Assembly (NCBI RefSeq): GCF_014649695.1
Contig: NZ_BMTN01000002.1
Span: 186,001-250,000 of the forward strand
DNA from: Streptomyces kurssanovii
Lineage (GTDB): Bacteria > Actinomycetota > Actinomycetes > Streptomycetales > Streptomycetaceae
Direction: 5' to 3'
Length of the DNA stretch: 64,000 nt
How positions within the stretch are numbered: the stretch's first letter is position 1; each line of letters begins with the position of its first letter. The notes beneath the pieces were generated by a model, which was not told where the DNA came from, made no database searches, and worked only from the letters and a program-made list of their open reading frames with translations. A program made the position numbers and the translations under genes. Shown here piece by piece: positions 17,225 to 25,819 of the stretch.

Positions 17225-17270
17225 GCGCGGGAAGGGCCCGGGAGCAGCAGCTCCCGGGCCCTTCCCGCGC
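17225..17270. terminator. Long hairpin terminator
   Basis: Perfect 21-bp inverted repeat (17225-17245 with 17250-17270), AGCA loop. It starts 15 bases after the repeat-protein stop and lies 70 bases past dapC on the other strand; probably bidirectional. Confidence 0.85.
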
Positions 17271-17339
17271 GGTGACCGGACCGTGCCGTGACCGGGCCCT
17301 CTTGGCCGGACCGGGCCCGTGACCGCGTGAGACCTGCGC

Positions 17340-18446
17340 TCAGCCGAGACGCTTGACCGCCGCCTCGACGCGCTCGTCGGTCGCGGTGAACGCCACGCGC
17401 ACGAAACGCTCCCCCGCCTCCCCATAGAAGTCGCCGGGCGCGACCAGGATGCCCAGACCGGCCAGGTACGCGACCGTGTCCCAGCACGGCTCGTCGCGGG
17501 TGGCCCACAGGTAGAGGCTGGCCTCGCTGTGCTCGATCCGGAAGCCGTGCGACTCCAGCGCCGTCCGCAGGGCCGTGCGCCGGGCCGCGTACCTGGCGCG
17601 CTGCTCGGTGACGTGAGTGTCGTCGCCGAGCGCGGCAACGGTGGCGGCCTGGACGGGAGCGGGGGTCATCATGCCGCCGTGCTTGCGGATCTTCAGCAGC
17701 TCGCCGAGCACGTCCGCGTCGCCCGCGACGAAGGCGGCGCGGTAGCCGGCCAGGTTGGAGCGCTTGGAGAGCGAGTGGACGGCCACCACGCCCGTGTACG
17801 AGCCGCCGCAGACGTCCGGGTGCAGGACGGAGACCGGCTCGGCCTCCCAGCCCAGCTCCAGGTAGCACTCGTCACTGAAGACCAGCACGTCGTGGTCGCG
17901 CGCCCAGGCGACGATCCGGGTCAGCTCGTCCTTGTCCAGCACCCGTCCGGTCGGGTTGGACGGCGAGTTGAGCCAGAGCAGCCGGAGGCCCGCCGGGTCG
18001 AGCTCGGTCGGGTCGTCGTAAACGACGGGCGTCGCGCCGCAGAGCCTCGCGCCGACCTCGTACGTGGGGTAGGCGAGACGCGGGTAGGCGATCCGGTCAC
18101 CGGCGCCCAGGCCCAGCTGCGTCGGCAGCCAGGCCACCAGCTCCTTCGAACCGACGACCGGCAGGACGTTGGTGTGCGCCACGTTCGCCGCGCCGAGCCG
18201 GCGCTCGACCCAGGACACGAGCGCGTCGCGGAGGGCGGGCGTGCCCCAGACCGTCGGGTAGCCCGGCGAATCGGCGGCCGCCACGAGGGCCTTCCTGATC
18301 AGCTCGGGCACGGGGTCGACCGGGGTGCCGACGGAGAGGTCCACGATGCCGTCGGGGTGGGCCGCGGCCGTGGCCTTGTAGGGCTCGAGCTTGTCCCAGG
18401 GGAAGACGGGGAGTCGCGAGGAGACTGCGGGCACGGCGGCGCTCAC
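17340..18446 (-). CDS. dapC: Succinyldiaminopimelate transaminase
   Basis: PLP-dependent fold-type I aminotransferase of 368 residues converting N-succinyl-2-amino-6-ketopimelate to succinyl-DAP with glutamate. Motifs: VDLSVGTPVDPVP at the N-terminus, LNSPSNPTGRVL (about 155), VFSDECYLELGW and the PLP lysine in HSLSKRSNLAGYR (about 230). GTG at 18446. Lies directly downstream of the ferredoxin gene, as in mycobacteria (Rv1177-Rv1178), with a hairpin between them. Confidence 0.93.
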   Translation of the reverse strand: MSAAVPAVSSRLPVFPWDKLEPYKATAAAHPDGIVDLSVGTPVDPVPELIRKALVAAADSPGYPTVWGTPALRDALVSWVERRLGAANVAHTNVLPVVGSKELVAWLPTQLGLGAGDRIAYPRLAYPTYEVGARLCGATPVVYDDPTELDPAGLRLLWLNSPSNPTGRVLDKDELTRIVAWARDHDVLVFSDECYLELGWEAEPVSVLHPDVCGGSYTGVVAVHSLSKRSNLAGYRAAFVAGDADVLGELLKIRKHGGMMTPAPVQAATVAALGDDTHVTEQRARYAARRTALRTALESHGFRIEHSEASLYLWATRDEPCWDTVAYLAGLGILVAPGDFYGEAGERFVRVAFTATDERVEAAVKRLG

Positions 18447-18591
18447 TTTCGGGTACGGGCGTCGTTTCCGGGCTGTCGGTCATGGCGTCGGACGGCGGGG
18501 TCGCGCACGGATTCCGGCGACGGCCGGCGTGTCGGCCGGATACGCCGGCCGAGTGCGTCGCCCGGGCGTGTCGGCCGGTCGTCAAACGCCT

Positions 18592-18626
18592 CGGCCCCGT
18601 ACGGACGACGAACCGTACGGGACCGG
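18592..18626 (-). terminator. Hairpin after ferredoxin gene
   Basis: Inverted repeat CCCGTACGG/CCGTACGGG inside a longer imperfect stem (18592-18604 with 18613-18626), 17 bases past the ferredoxin stop. Partial read-through to dapC is possible. Confidence 0.65.
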
Positions 18627-18642
18627 GGACATGCGGACGGGA

Positions 18643-18963
18643 TCAGCCGTTCTGCGGAGGCAGGGCGGCGATGAAGGGGTGGTCACGCTCGATCAGGCCG
18701 AGCTTGGAGGCGCCACCGGGCGAACCGAGCTCGTCGAAGAACTCGACGTTCGCCTTGTAGTAGTCCTTCCACTCCTCGGGAGTGTCGTCCTCGTAGAAGA
18801 TCGCCTCGACCGGGCAGACCGGCTCACAAGCACCACAGTCGACGCATTCGTCCGGGTGGATGTACAAGGACCGGGAGCCCTCGTAGATGCAGTCGACGGG
18901 GCACTCCTCGATGCACGCCTTGTCCTTGACGTCGACACAAGGCTGCGCGATGACGTAGGTCAC
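18643..18963 (-). CDS. fdxA: 7Fe ferredoxin (3Fe-4S/4Fe-4S)
   Basis: Electron carrier of 106 residues. Cys at 9, 17, 21 and 25 (CVDVKDKACIEECPVDC) and a second motif CVDCGACEPVCP give the spacing of bacterial 7Fe ferredoxins with one [3Fe-4S] and one [4Fe-4S] cluster. The C-terminal extension (EEWKDYYKANVEFFDELG) is typical of actinobacterial FdxA/FdxC. GTG at 18963 is preceded by GAGGAGGAA. Partner reductase or P450 is not encoded here. Confidence 0.96.
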   Translation of the reverse strand: MTYVIAQPCVDVKDKACIEECPVDCIYEGSRSLYIHPDECVDCGACEPVCPVEAIFYEDDTPEEWKDYYKANVEFFDELGSPGGASKLGLIERDHPFIAALPPQNG

Positions 18964-19077
18964 GCTGTCGTTCCTCCTCGATAAGGGCTGGCTTGCGCGG
19001 GAGCGCGGCGTCGTCGATGCCCACCCCTAGTATCTCCGTTCTTGGTAACGATCCGAACAGGAGGGGCTCACAGAGCT

Positions 19078-20073
19078 GTGGAATTCACTGCGGGCGGACG
19101 GCTCGAAATCAGGATCAGCCCTGCTGACGTGGGCAAACGCGTATCGGTCCGCCGCTTGAGCGACGCTGAAGCACCGGTCGCGAAGTTCACCGACACGGTC
19201 GGTGTTCTCACATCATGGACCGGGGGTGTGCTGGTGATCACACGCCGGACGGGCGAGAGCGTCCGCATCCCGGAATCCTCACTCGTCGCGGGAAAGGTCG
19301 TACCCGCCGAGCCCGCCCGTCACCGGGGCCCCGCGGCCGACTTCCAGGAGCTGAGCAGGGTCACGGCGCGCGCCTGGCAGCCGGTGGAGAGCGAGCGGCT
19401 CGGTGAGTGGGAACTGCGGGCGTCGGCGGGCTTCACCAGGCGGGCGAACTCGGTCCTCCCCCTCGGTGATCCGGGCATGCCGCTGGACGACGCGCTGGCA
19501 CGGGTGCGGGACTGGTACGCGGCTCGCGGCCTTCCGGCGTACGTGCAGACAGCGACAGGCGCCGCCGGCACGCAGGAGGAGCTCTGCGCCGAGTTGGAGG
19601 CACGGGACTGGCGCGCCGAGGTCTCGGCGCAGGTGCAGGTCGGGGGCCTGGCGGCAGTAGGTGACCTCGACGCGGACGTTTCCCGTGTCACGTTGTCCCG
19701 CTCGTTCGACGAGGCGTGGCTACGGCGCTACCAGCGGTCCGGTGTGCCGGGACCACATGTGCTGAAGGTCCTCGGCAGCGGCCCTTCCGTGTGGTTCGCC
19801 TCCATAGCCGGAGAGGGTCGGATCCCCGCCGCCATCGGCCGATGTGTGGTCGACTCACGCTGGGCCGGCTTCATGGCCGTGGAGGTGGACCCGGCGTACC
19901 GGCGCCAGGGGCTGGCGAAGGCGATCATGGCCGCCCTGGCGCGCCGGGCGCTCGAAGAGGGCGCCTCTGCTGCCTGGCTCCAGGTCGAGTCGGACAATGA
20001 CGGGGGGCGTGCCCTGTACGCCGGTATGGGCTTCCGGGTCCATCACCACTACCACCACTACCGGGCGATGTAG
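19078..20073 (+). CDS. GNAT-family N-acetyltransferase with N-terminal SH3-like domain
   Basis: Protein of 331 residues. Residues 1-80 (VEFTAGGRLEIRISPADVG, GVLVITRRTGESVRIP) resemble a small beta-barrel. The GNAT domain at about 190-330 has the acetyl-CoA loop EVDPAYRRQGLAKAIMAAL and a final ALYAGMGFRVHHHYHHY. The His/Tyr-rich tail (six His in the last dozen residues) is notable. GTG at 19078 has AGGAGGGG upstream; a longer reading from 19042 would put that site inside the coding region. Followed 18 bases later by the SirB1 gene. Acceptor unknown. Confidence 0.85.
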   Translation: MEFTAGGRLEIRISPADVGKRVSVRRLSDAEAPVAKFTDTVGVLTSWTGGVLVITRRTGESVRIPESSLVAGKVVPAEPARHRGPAADFQELSRVTARAWQPVESERLGEWELRASAGFTRRANSVLPLGDPGMPLDDALARVRDWYAARGLPAYVQTATGAAGTQEELCAELEARDWRAEVSAQVQVGGLAAVGDLDADVSRVTLSRSFDEAWLRRYQRSGVPGPHVLKVLGSGPSVWFASIAGEGRIPAAIGRCVVDSRWAGFMAVEVDPAYRRQGLAKAIMAALARRALEEGASAAWLQVESDNDGGRALYAGMGFRVHHHYHHYRAM

Positions 20074-20090
20074 GCCGGGGGTACGAGCAC

Positions 20091-20924
20091 ATGCACCAGA
20101 ACGACCGGCGGTCCCGTTTCGCGCAGGAGGCCCGCTCGCAGCGACCGGACGTGGCCCTGCTCTGCCTGCTCATCGGCGCGGAGGCCGACCCGTCGCTGGA
20201 CGAGGCCGGCATGGACGCGGCCCAGATCGAGCTGGACCGCTTGGCCGGGATGCTCCCGTACGGGCTGCGGGACCCGCACGCGTGGGCGGCGGCCGTCGCC
20301 GACCTGCTGGGCGGCCGGGAGGGCTTCCACGGCACGGCCGGCGACTACCAGCACCTGGAGTCCTCGCTCCTCCACGAGGTCCTGCGCCGCCGCCGTGGCC
20401 TGCCGATCCTGCTCTCCGTCATCTGGACCGAGGTCGCCCGCCGTGCGGGCGCCCATGTCTACGGAGTGGCCCTTCCCGGCCACTTCGTGGTCGGCTTCGG
20501 CGACCCGGAGGATCCGGCCGGGCAGGTCCTGGCCGACCCGTTCGCGGCCGGGCGTGTGCTCTCGGGCGCGGACGCCGACCTCCTCGTCACGAGCGCCGTC
20601 GGCACGTCCGTGACCCCGTCCATGCTGACGCCCGCGGATCCGCTCGCGGTGATCTCCCGCATCCTCAACAACATCCGCGCCTGGGCGGCCCAGCGCCCGG
20701 AACACTCGGCGGTCGCCCTCTGGGCGCTCGACCTCCTGCTCCTCCTCCCCTCCCACCCGGCCCGCCTCCGCTTCGAGCGCGCCCAACTGCTGGTTCAGCG
20801 GGGTGACTTCCTGACGGGCGCGACGGAGATGGACGCGTACGCGGAGGTCGTGGACGCGGTCGAGCCGACGGCGGCGGAGGAGATCCGGGGGCGGGCCCGG
20901 GCGGCCCGGGCCATGCTCAACTGA
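20091..20924 (+). CDS. SirB1/transglutaminase-like family protein
   Basis: Protein of 277 residues with SirB1 N-terminal/transglutaminase-like features: LLCLLIGAEADPSLD at the N-terminus, YQHLESSLLHEVLRRRRGLP, then LPILLSVIWTEVARRAG, then YGVALPGHFVVGF with the conserved PGH, and a TPR-like C-terminus (ARLRFERAQLLVQRGDF). No catalytic Cys is apparent in the usual place, so it may be a non-enzymatic member. Probably co-transcribed with the upstream acetyltransferase. Confidence 0.85.
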   Translation: MHQNDRRSRFAQEARSQRPDVALLCLLIGAEADPSLDEAGMDAAQIELDRLAGMLPYGLRDPHAWAAAVADLLGGREGFHGTAGDYQHLESSLLHEVLRRRRGLPILLSVIWTEVARRAGAHVYGVALPGHFVVGFGDPEDPAGQVLADPFAAGRVLSGADADLLVTSAVGTSVTPSMLTPADPLAVISRILNNIRAWAAQRPEHSAVALWALDLLLLLPSHPARLRFERAQLLVQRGDFLTGATEMDAYAEVVDAVEPTAAEEIRGRARAARAMLN

Positions 20925-21039
20925 GCTCGCCGCAGGGCCCTTCGATGCCCCTGCGAACGGCTCCTGCCTCCCGGCCTGCCGGGGGCCACGCCGGACCGGG
21001 TCCTGCTCCCGGGCCCGGCGAGGACGCCGGCTTCCGCGC

Positions 21040-21405
21040 CTACCGGAACTCGTGCACGACCTGGATCTCGCCGACGATGTGCGCGTTGAACTCGTCGAGC
21101 TCCTCGGCCGGCACCCAGAGCTCGAGGATCGTCTTCCCGCCCGCCTGCCGCACGGGATACCGCGCGACGAACTCGGACTCGACCTCGAACCGCGTGACGA
21201 AGCCGGCGCCGTCGTGCTTGACGTTCCAGTCCCGGGCGATACGGATCGCGTAGTCCTCGTTGAGCACGGGATAGAAGATCGGCTGCTCCGGCAGCCTCGG
21301 CGGCCACGCACGCCACCCCGACTCCCGCACCAGCCCCAGCTCGACGGGTCCGGTGGGGCGCCACAGGGTCGTGGTGGGGATGGAGGCGTGCTGCCGGCTG
21401 GTCAT
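21040..21405 (-). CDS. Conserved Streptomyces hypothetical protein (121 aa)
   Basis: Small cytosolic protein of 121 residues. Visible features are LWRPTGPVELGLVRESGW, RLPEQPIFYPVLNEDYA, IARDWNVKHDGAGFVTRF and a final IVGEIQVVHEFR. Homologues are often labelled ADP-ribosylation/crystallin J1, but I see none of the Asp-rich metal motifs of ADP-ribosylglycohydrolases, so that name is not supported. ATG at 21405. Monocistronic. Confidence 0.8.
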   Translation of the reverse strand: MTSRQHASIPTTTLWRPTGPVELGLVRESGWRAWPPRLPEQPIFYPVLNEDYAIRIARDWNVKHDGAGFVTRFEVESEFVARYPVRQAGGKTILELWVPAEELDEFNAHIVGEIQVVHEFR

Positions 21406-21634
21406 GATCCACTCTCTGGAGTCGGGCGTGCTGGACGTGAGCCCGGACGATAGCCCGCGTACTGCCGGACGGCCACGGTGTTTCCGACCGGCCTGTGATG
21501 CCGAAGAAGGCCGGGTCGGCCGGCCGAAGGCGACCGACGGGCCCGCGGCGCTCTTGCCGGTGCGGACGGGAACGGCGGCGGCGAACGAGAGGCGAACGAG
21601 ACCCGGCGCCGCAGGCGCGGCGTGAACGACGAAA

Positions 21635-21659
21635 CCCCCCGCCCGGTCCGGGCAGGGGG
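21635..21659 (-). terminator. Hairpin after PG_binding_4 gene
   Basis: C-run/G-run stem with GCCCG/CGGGC core and GTC loop (21635-21659), 19 bases past the stop at 21678 on the minus strand. One mismatch in the stem. Confidence 0.6.
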
Positions 21660-21677
21660 CCACGTCGGTGAGGTGAC

Positions 21678-23900
21678 TCAGCTCGGGTCGAGCTCGATGA
21701 CCGCCGTGCGTTCCGCCGGGGTCTTGCCGCGCAGTGCCGGGCCCATCGCCTGGGCCACGTCGTCCGCCGAGACCTCGTGCTTCTTGCCGTCGCCCTTGGT
21801 GATCATGATGCCGTCGAAGACGCCGTCGAGCAGCTGCTCGATCGCCTTCTTGTCGTACACCTCGACCAGCCTGCCGTCGATCGGCTTCATGGAGAGGATC
21901 TTCGGCAGCGACTTCGCGGGGCCGAACTGGATCGACTTGCCGCCCGCCTTGATCGTGATCAGGTCGGACATCGCGGGCTCCGCGAACTCCTTCATCGCCC
22001 GGTCCAGCTCGGCCTGGGTGATGGTCGGCTGCCGGGTGGCGACCGGGAGTTCGACCAGGTCCGGCTGTCCGGTCTGCACCTGGGCGCGGTACGCGTCCTT
22101 GACCGAGATCATGGAGCGGCCGACGTCCAGCGTCTCCCCGGGCTTCCCGGGCACGGCGACGGCCTTGTTGGGCTCGAAGCGGATCGTGCCGTCGCTGGAG
22201 GACCCCGCGGTGCCCGCGAGGTCGGCCAGGGCGACGCTCAGCTTCTCCTCGTCGACGACGATCACCGGCTCGGCGACACGCTCGCCGCCGAAGAGCGAGC
22301 CGATGACGGAGACCGGGTTGTAGTCGCTGCCCGCGGCGGCGCGGACGGTGGCCTGGCTGTCCAGGGACAGACCGGCCTTGTCGGGGTGGAGTTCGGCCTT
22401 CTTGCCCCCCACGGAGAGCTGCAGCGGCGCCTTGGCCCGCTCGCCCAGCGTGGCGTCGAGCTTGTTGACGGCCTCGTCCCTCGTGCCTCCGCCGATGTCG
22501 ACGCCGAGGACCGTGGTGCTCTTGGGGACGTCGGAGTGGTTCAGCAGCAGTCCGGCGCCGTACGCGATGCCCAGCAGGCCGACCACGCCGGCGCCGACGA
22601 GCACCAGCTTGGAGCGGCCCTTCTTGGCCGGCGCGGGCCGGGGTGCGGGCCGGGGAGCCGGCTCGGCCGAGGGGCCGGGCACGACAGGGCCGCCGGAGCC
22701 GCCCGGACCGGCCGGGAACTCCGGGACGGAGAAATCGCCGTCACCGGCCTGCGGGCCGGGCTGGGACAGGATCGGGTTGGGACCCGTCCCGGGGCCGGTC
22801 TGCAGTCCGCCCGGCGGCGGGAAGGGCGAGCGGTGCCCGCCGCCCGGGACCACGGGGATGCCGCTGGTGAGCGTGTCACCGGAGACATGACCATGACCGC
22901 CGTCGCCTTCGGGCGCGGGCTTCTGCGGGGTGAGCACCGCCGTGTCGTCGGACATCCGGGGCATGTTGATGCCGGGCACCGGTGCGCCGGGGCGCGGGCC
23001 GACCGGCATGCTGCCGGTGGCCGGGCCGGACGTCGGGCCCATCGGTCCGCCGCTTCCGCCGGGCGCGCCCGGCGGACGGACGCCCAGCGGAGGCGTGTTG
23101 CGGCCGGGGGCGAACCCGTTGCCCTGGCCGGGCGCACCGGGGCCGCCGCCGGACGCGCCGGGACGTGGGGCCGAGGGGCCGGAGGGCGTGCCGGGGGAAC
23201 CTGCCTGCTCCGCGAGGGCCGCGAGGCCCGAACGCGGACCGGAACCGGCACCGCCCGGACCCGGAGCGCCCGCACCGCCGTTGCCGTCGGGGCCGCTGCC
23301 CGGCGCCGGCGACGGTCCCGGACCGCCACCCGCACCCGGCGAGCCCTGCGCGGCCGTGCCCGGCGTCGGCGTACCGGCCGCCGGCGTCGCACCCGCGGCC
23401 GGCTTGCGTGGCGCGAACCAGTCGCTGGTGGCGGGCTTCTCCTCGGCCGCCGGTCCGCTGTCACGGGCCGCTCCCGGGCGCGGTGTGCTGCCCGTGCGCT
23501 CGCTCTCCCGCTCCGCGGTACCCGCGCCGCCCGAACCGTTGGACGCACCCGGCGCACCCGGCGCACCCGACGAACCCGAGGCGCCCGACGCACCGGAGCC
23601 TGCCGACGTGCCGGAGCCGCCGGAGGCGGGCCGGGAGTCGACGTCGCTCATCGGCGTACGCATCACGACCGGCGGGATCGGCCGGGAACCCGGGATGTTG
23701 ATCCGGATGCGCGTGGTCAGCGTCGTCTCGGTCCTGGGCTCTTCCGGCTGCTGCTCAGGAGCTTCCGCGGCCTCTTCCGGAGCGTCCTGCGGGTGCAGCG
23801 ACGGATACTGGCGCGATCCGTACGGCGGTGTCCCGGAGGGGTACGCGGCTCCACCGCGCCCCTGGGGGCCGGAGGACGAACTGTCAGTTTCACGACTCAA
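21678..23900 (-). CDS. PG_binding_4 (VanW-associated) membrane protein with long disordered N-terminus
   Basis: Predicted membrane protein of 740 residues. Residues 1-455 are Gly/Pro/Ala/Ser-rich and disordered. A membrane helix follows near 470 (LVLVGAGVVGLLGIAYGAGLL), then two PG_binding_4-like domains (TVLGVDIGGGTRDEAVNKL; DYNPVSVIGSLFG; VIVVDEEKLSVALADLAG). In YoaR/VanW proteins these precede a VanW domain, which is missing here. The TTG start at 23900 has GGGAGAA upstream. Probably binds cell wall outside the membrane. Confidence 0.78.
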   Translation of the reverse strand: MSRETDSSSSGPQGRGGAAYPSGTPPYGSRQYPSLHPQDAPEEAAEAPEQQPEEPRTETTLTTRIRINIPGSRPIPPVVMRTPMSDVDSRPASGGSGTSAGSGASGASGSSGAPGAPGASNGSGGAGTAERESERTGSTPRPGAARDSGPAAEEKPATSDWFAPRKPAAGATPAAGTPTPGTAAQGSPGAGGGPGPSPAPGSGPDGNGGAGAPGPGGAGSGPRSGLAALAEQAGSPGTPSGPSAPRPGASGGGPGAPGQGNGFAPGRNTPPLGVRPPGAPGGSGGPMGPTSGPATGSMPVGPRPGAPVPGINMPRMSDDTAVLTPQKPAPEGDGGHGHVSGDTLTSGIPVVPGGGHRSPFPPPGGLQTGPGTGPNPILSQPGPQAGDGDFSVPEFPAGPGGSGGPVVPGPSAEPAPRPAPRPAPAKKGRSKLVLVGAGVVGLLGIAYGAGLLLNHSDVPKSTTVLGVDIGGGTRDEAVNKLDATLGERAKAPLQLSVGGKKAELHPDKAGLSLDSQATVRAAAGSDYNPVSVIGSLFGGERVAEPVIVVDEEKLSVALADLAGTAGSSSDGTIRFEPNKAVAVPGKPGETLDVGRSMISVKDAYRAQVQTGQPDLVELPVATRQPTITQAELDRAMKEFAEPAMSDLITIKAGGKSIQFGPAKSLPKILSMKPIDGRLVEVYDKKAIEQLLDGVFDGIMITKGDGKKHEVSADDVAQAMGPALRGKTPAERTAVIELDPS

Positions 23901-24134
23901 AGCAGGTTCTCCCGGTTGGCTTCGCCGCCCGTTTCTTACTGGATAGCTACTGCTGCGGGCGGCTCGGCGGCGCGCACCACCATACTGGCCGCCGCCGACG
24001 AACACCCCGGGACTGTGGGAAGCGGCCTTCCGCCGACCGTACGGGCATGGTCAGTTCGACGGCTTCCCACTCCGTGGGTCGACCCACCCTAGGGGGCCGG
24101 TCGCACCGGGTTCTTGCTGGGGTCCTGCGTTGTT

Positions 24135-24548
24135 CTATCCGCCAAGTCGGCCCGAGCCGCCGCCCGGTCGCGGCGCCCGCGACATGGTGGCACACATCAC
24201 AGCGACCGCCATGCCGCCGAGCATGAAGACGAGCGGTCCGATCCCGGCACCGAACATGGCGTCCCCTTCGGGCCGTCCGGTGCTCAGCACGACGATCGCC
24301 GCGAGCCAGCCCACGGCGGAGCAGACCACACCGAGCTGGGTGCCCGTCGCCCGCAGCGAGCCGATGAACAGGCCGGCGGAGGCGAGCAGAGCCAGCGCCA
24401 ACCCGCCCGGCAGCCACGCCGCTTGGACGAGAGAGCCGGCCGTGCCGACGATCGCTCCGAGGATCACCAGGGCGACGTACGCCACGATGCGACCGGGCCT
24501 CGGGGGCTTCGGGGAGCGGGTGAGCCAGGACCCGGGTGCGCTGCTCAT
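24135..24548 (-). CDS. DUF6113-type four-helix membrane protein
   Basis: Membrane protein of 137 residues with four hydrophobic segments ([69 protein letters not shown]) and short polar ends rich in Pro/Arg/Gly. Start overlaps the mshB stop by 4 bases (ATGA), so the two are coupled. No catalytic motif. Matches the actinobacterial DUF6113 layout next to mshB. Confidence 0.82.
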   Translation of the reverse strand: MSSAPGSWLTRSPKPPRPGRIVAYVALVILGAIVGTAGSLVQAAWLPGGLALALLASAGLFIGSLRATGTQLGVVCSAVGWLAAIVVLSTGRPEGDAMFGAGIGPLVFMLGGMAVAVMCATMSRAPRPGGGSGRLGG

Positions 24549-25432
24549 GACGAAACCCCCGCGAAAAGGTCGTGTTCGCGCTCGCCGTGCCGCGCTCCCG
24601 ACTCCCCGGCCACCAACTGGTAGTACTCGGTGGCGAAGAGAGGTTGCCCCAGTTCGTTGGAGAGTGCGAAGAATGGTCCGTCCACCACGATCTGGGTGGC
24701 ATGCGCCCGCATCGCGGCCGCCTTGCGGTCCGCGTAGGCGGTGCCGTCGATCTCCGTCGTGATCTCCGCGTCATCCACGACACCGGGGACGTCACCGATC
24801 TCGGCGACACCGGGAAAGTCCGCCCCGGCGGCACGCAGCCGGGCGAAGCCCTCCTCCGCGACCGAGCGCGGGACGCGGTTCCAGTAGATCTTGGCGATCG
24901 AGTGGGGGGCTCCGAGATCCGGCCGGAAGCCGGGCTCGGCGGCGAGGGCGGCGGCGCGCATGGCCACCCGGTGGGTCTGGATGTGGTCGGGGTGCCCGTA
25001 TCCCCCGTCGGGGTCGTACGTCACCAGCACCTGCGGACGCACCGAACGGACGACCTCGACGAGATGCGCGGCGGCCTCGTCCACGTCCGCGCTCCAGAAC
25101 GCCCCTTCGCGGTGGTTCTGCTCGAGCCCCATCATCCCGGAGTCCCGGAAGCACCCCTGACCGCCGAGGAAGCGGTGGTCGGTGACACCCAGCTCCTTCA
25201 TGGCCGCGGCCAGCTCCCCGGCCCGGTAGGGGCCGAGCCGGTCCTCCCGGTCGGGGGCGAGATGGGCGAGATCGTCCGGAATGACCTCGCCCTCCTCTCC
25301 GAGGGTGCAGGTCACCAGCGTGACCTGGGCGCCGGCGGCCGCGTACAGGGCCATGGTGGCGCCGTTGTTGATCGACTCGTCGTCCGGATGCGCGTGCACG
25401 AGGAGCAGACGGCGGTCGGGGAGATCCTTCAT
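24545..25432 (-). CDS. mshB: GlcNAc-Ins deacetylase MshB (mycothiol synthesis)
   Basis: Zinc hydrolase of 295 residues that deacetylates N-acetylglucosaminyl-inositol in mycothiol synthesis. LmbE/PIG-L motif [12 protein letters not shown] supplies zinc ligands (His, Asp), and [15 protein letters not shown] supplies the third His. Also seen: [15 protein letters not shown] and [15 protein letters not shown], both characteristic of MshB rather than Mca. ATG at 25432. Mycothiol is the main thiol of Streptomyces, which fits the host. Confidence 0.95.
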   Translation of the reverse strand: MKDLPDRRLLLVHAHPDDESINNGATMALYAAAGAQVTLVTCTLGEEGEVIPDDLAHLAPDREDRLGPYRAGELAAAMKELGVTDHRFLGGQGCFRDSGMMGLEQNHREGAFWSADVDEAAAHLVEVVRSVRPQVLVTYDPDGGYGHPDHIQTHRVAMRAAALAAEPGFRPDLGAPHSIAKIYWNRVPRSVAEEGFARLRAAGADFPGVAEIGDVPGVVDDAEITTEIDGTAYADRKAAAMRAHATQIVVDGPFFALSNELGQPLFATEYYQLVAGESGARHGEREHDLFAGVSS

Positions 25433-25455
25433 ACAGGACACCCTAGAACGGGCGG

Positions 25456-25650
25456 TCAGAACTTGATGCCCCCCAGCATCCCGGCGACGTTGGTCGTCAG
25501 CTCGGTGATGGTCGGCGCGACCGACGAGCTGGCGAGGTAGAACCCGAGCAACACACAGACCGCCGCATGTCCCCCCTTCAGCCCGGCTTTCCGGATCAGC
25601 AGGAAGACGACGATCGCCAGCAGCACCACCGCCGAAATCGAGAGTGCCAC
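25456..25650 (-). CDS. Small two-helix membrane protein
   Basis: Protein of 64 residues with a first membrane helix ([15 protein letters not shown]), a short basic loop (RKAGLKGG) and a second, weaker helix ([15 protein letters not shown]). GTG at 25650 has a full GGAGGTGA Shine-Dalgarno 6 bases upstream, so it is well translated. It lies 23 bases before mshB and is probably in its operon. I do not know its function; similar proteins recur in Streptomyces. Confidence 0.82.
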   Translation of the reverse strand: MALSISAVVLLAIVVFLLIRKAGLKGGHAAVCVLLGFYLASSSVAPTITELTTNVAGMLGGIKF

Positions 25651-25693
25651 GGCGGTTCACCTCCACAGATATTCGGTCGGGACGGGCCGGTTG

Positions 25694-25717
25694 CATGTGC
25701 CAGGACATGTGCCAGGA
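25694..25717. repeat. Perfect 12-bp tandem repeat in intergenic region
   Basis: CATGTGCCAGGA occurs twice, head to tail, in the divergent promoter region between the small membrane protein and the S9 peptidase. Confidence 0.85.
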
Positions 25718-25738
25718 GGTTCATACCCACCTTGCGCT

Positions 25739-25779
25739 ACGGATCATAACTATCCGTGCCTGTGCATCGATCGGTGCAC
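25739..25779. promoter_or_regulatory. Two adjacent operator-like inverted repeats
   Basis: ACGGAT-N7-ATCCGT at 25739-25757 and GTGCA-N8-TGCAC at 25762-25779, both perfect. They lie just upstream of the -10 candidate of the S9 peptidase and could bind a dimeric repressor or activator. Confidence 0.5.
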
Positions 25780-25805
25780 GGCAGCACATGGGGGCGCACA
25801 CCCCC

Positions 25806-25819
25806 TAAGGTTCGGTCGC
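25806..25819 (+). promoter_or_regulatory. Candidate leaderless -10 element for S9 peptidase
   Basis: TAAGGT at 25806-25811, eight bases before ATG 25820. No Shine-Dalgarno of normal strength; no clear -35. Confidence 0.5.

Noticed and set aside
21777-24092. Plus-strand frame of about 770 codons opposite the PG_binding_4 gene
   Set aside because: Low-complexity Arg/Gly shadow with no domain or Shine-Dalgarno; the minus-strand reading has a membrane helix and known domains.
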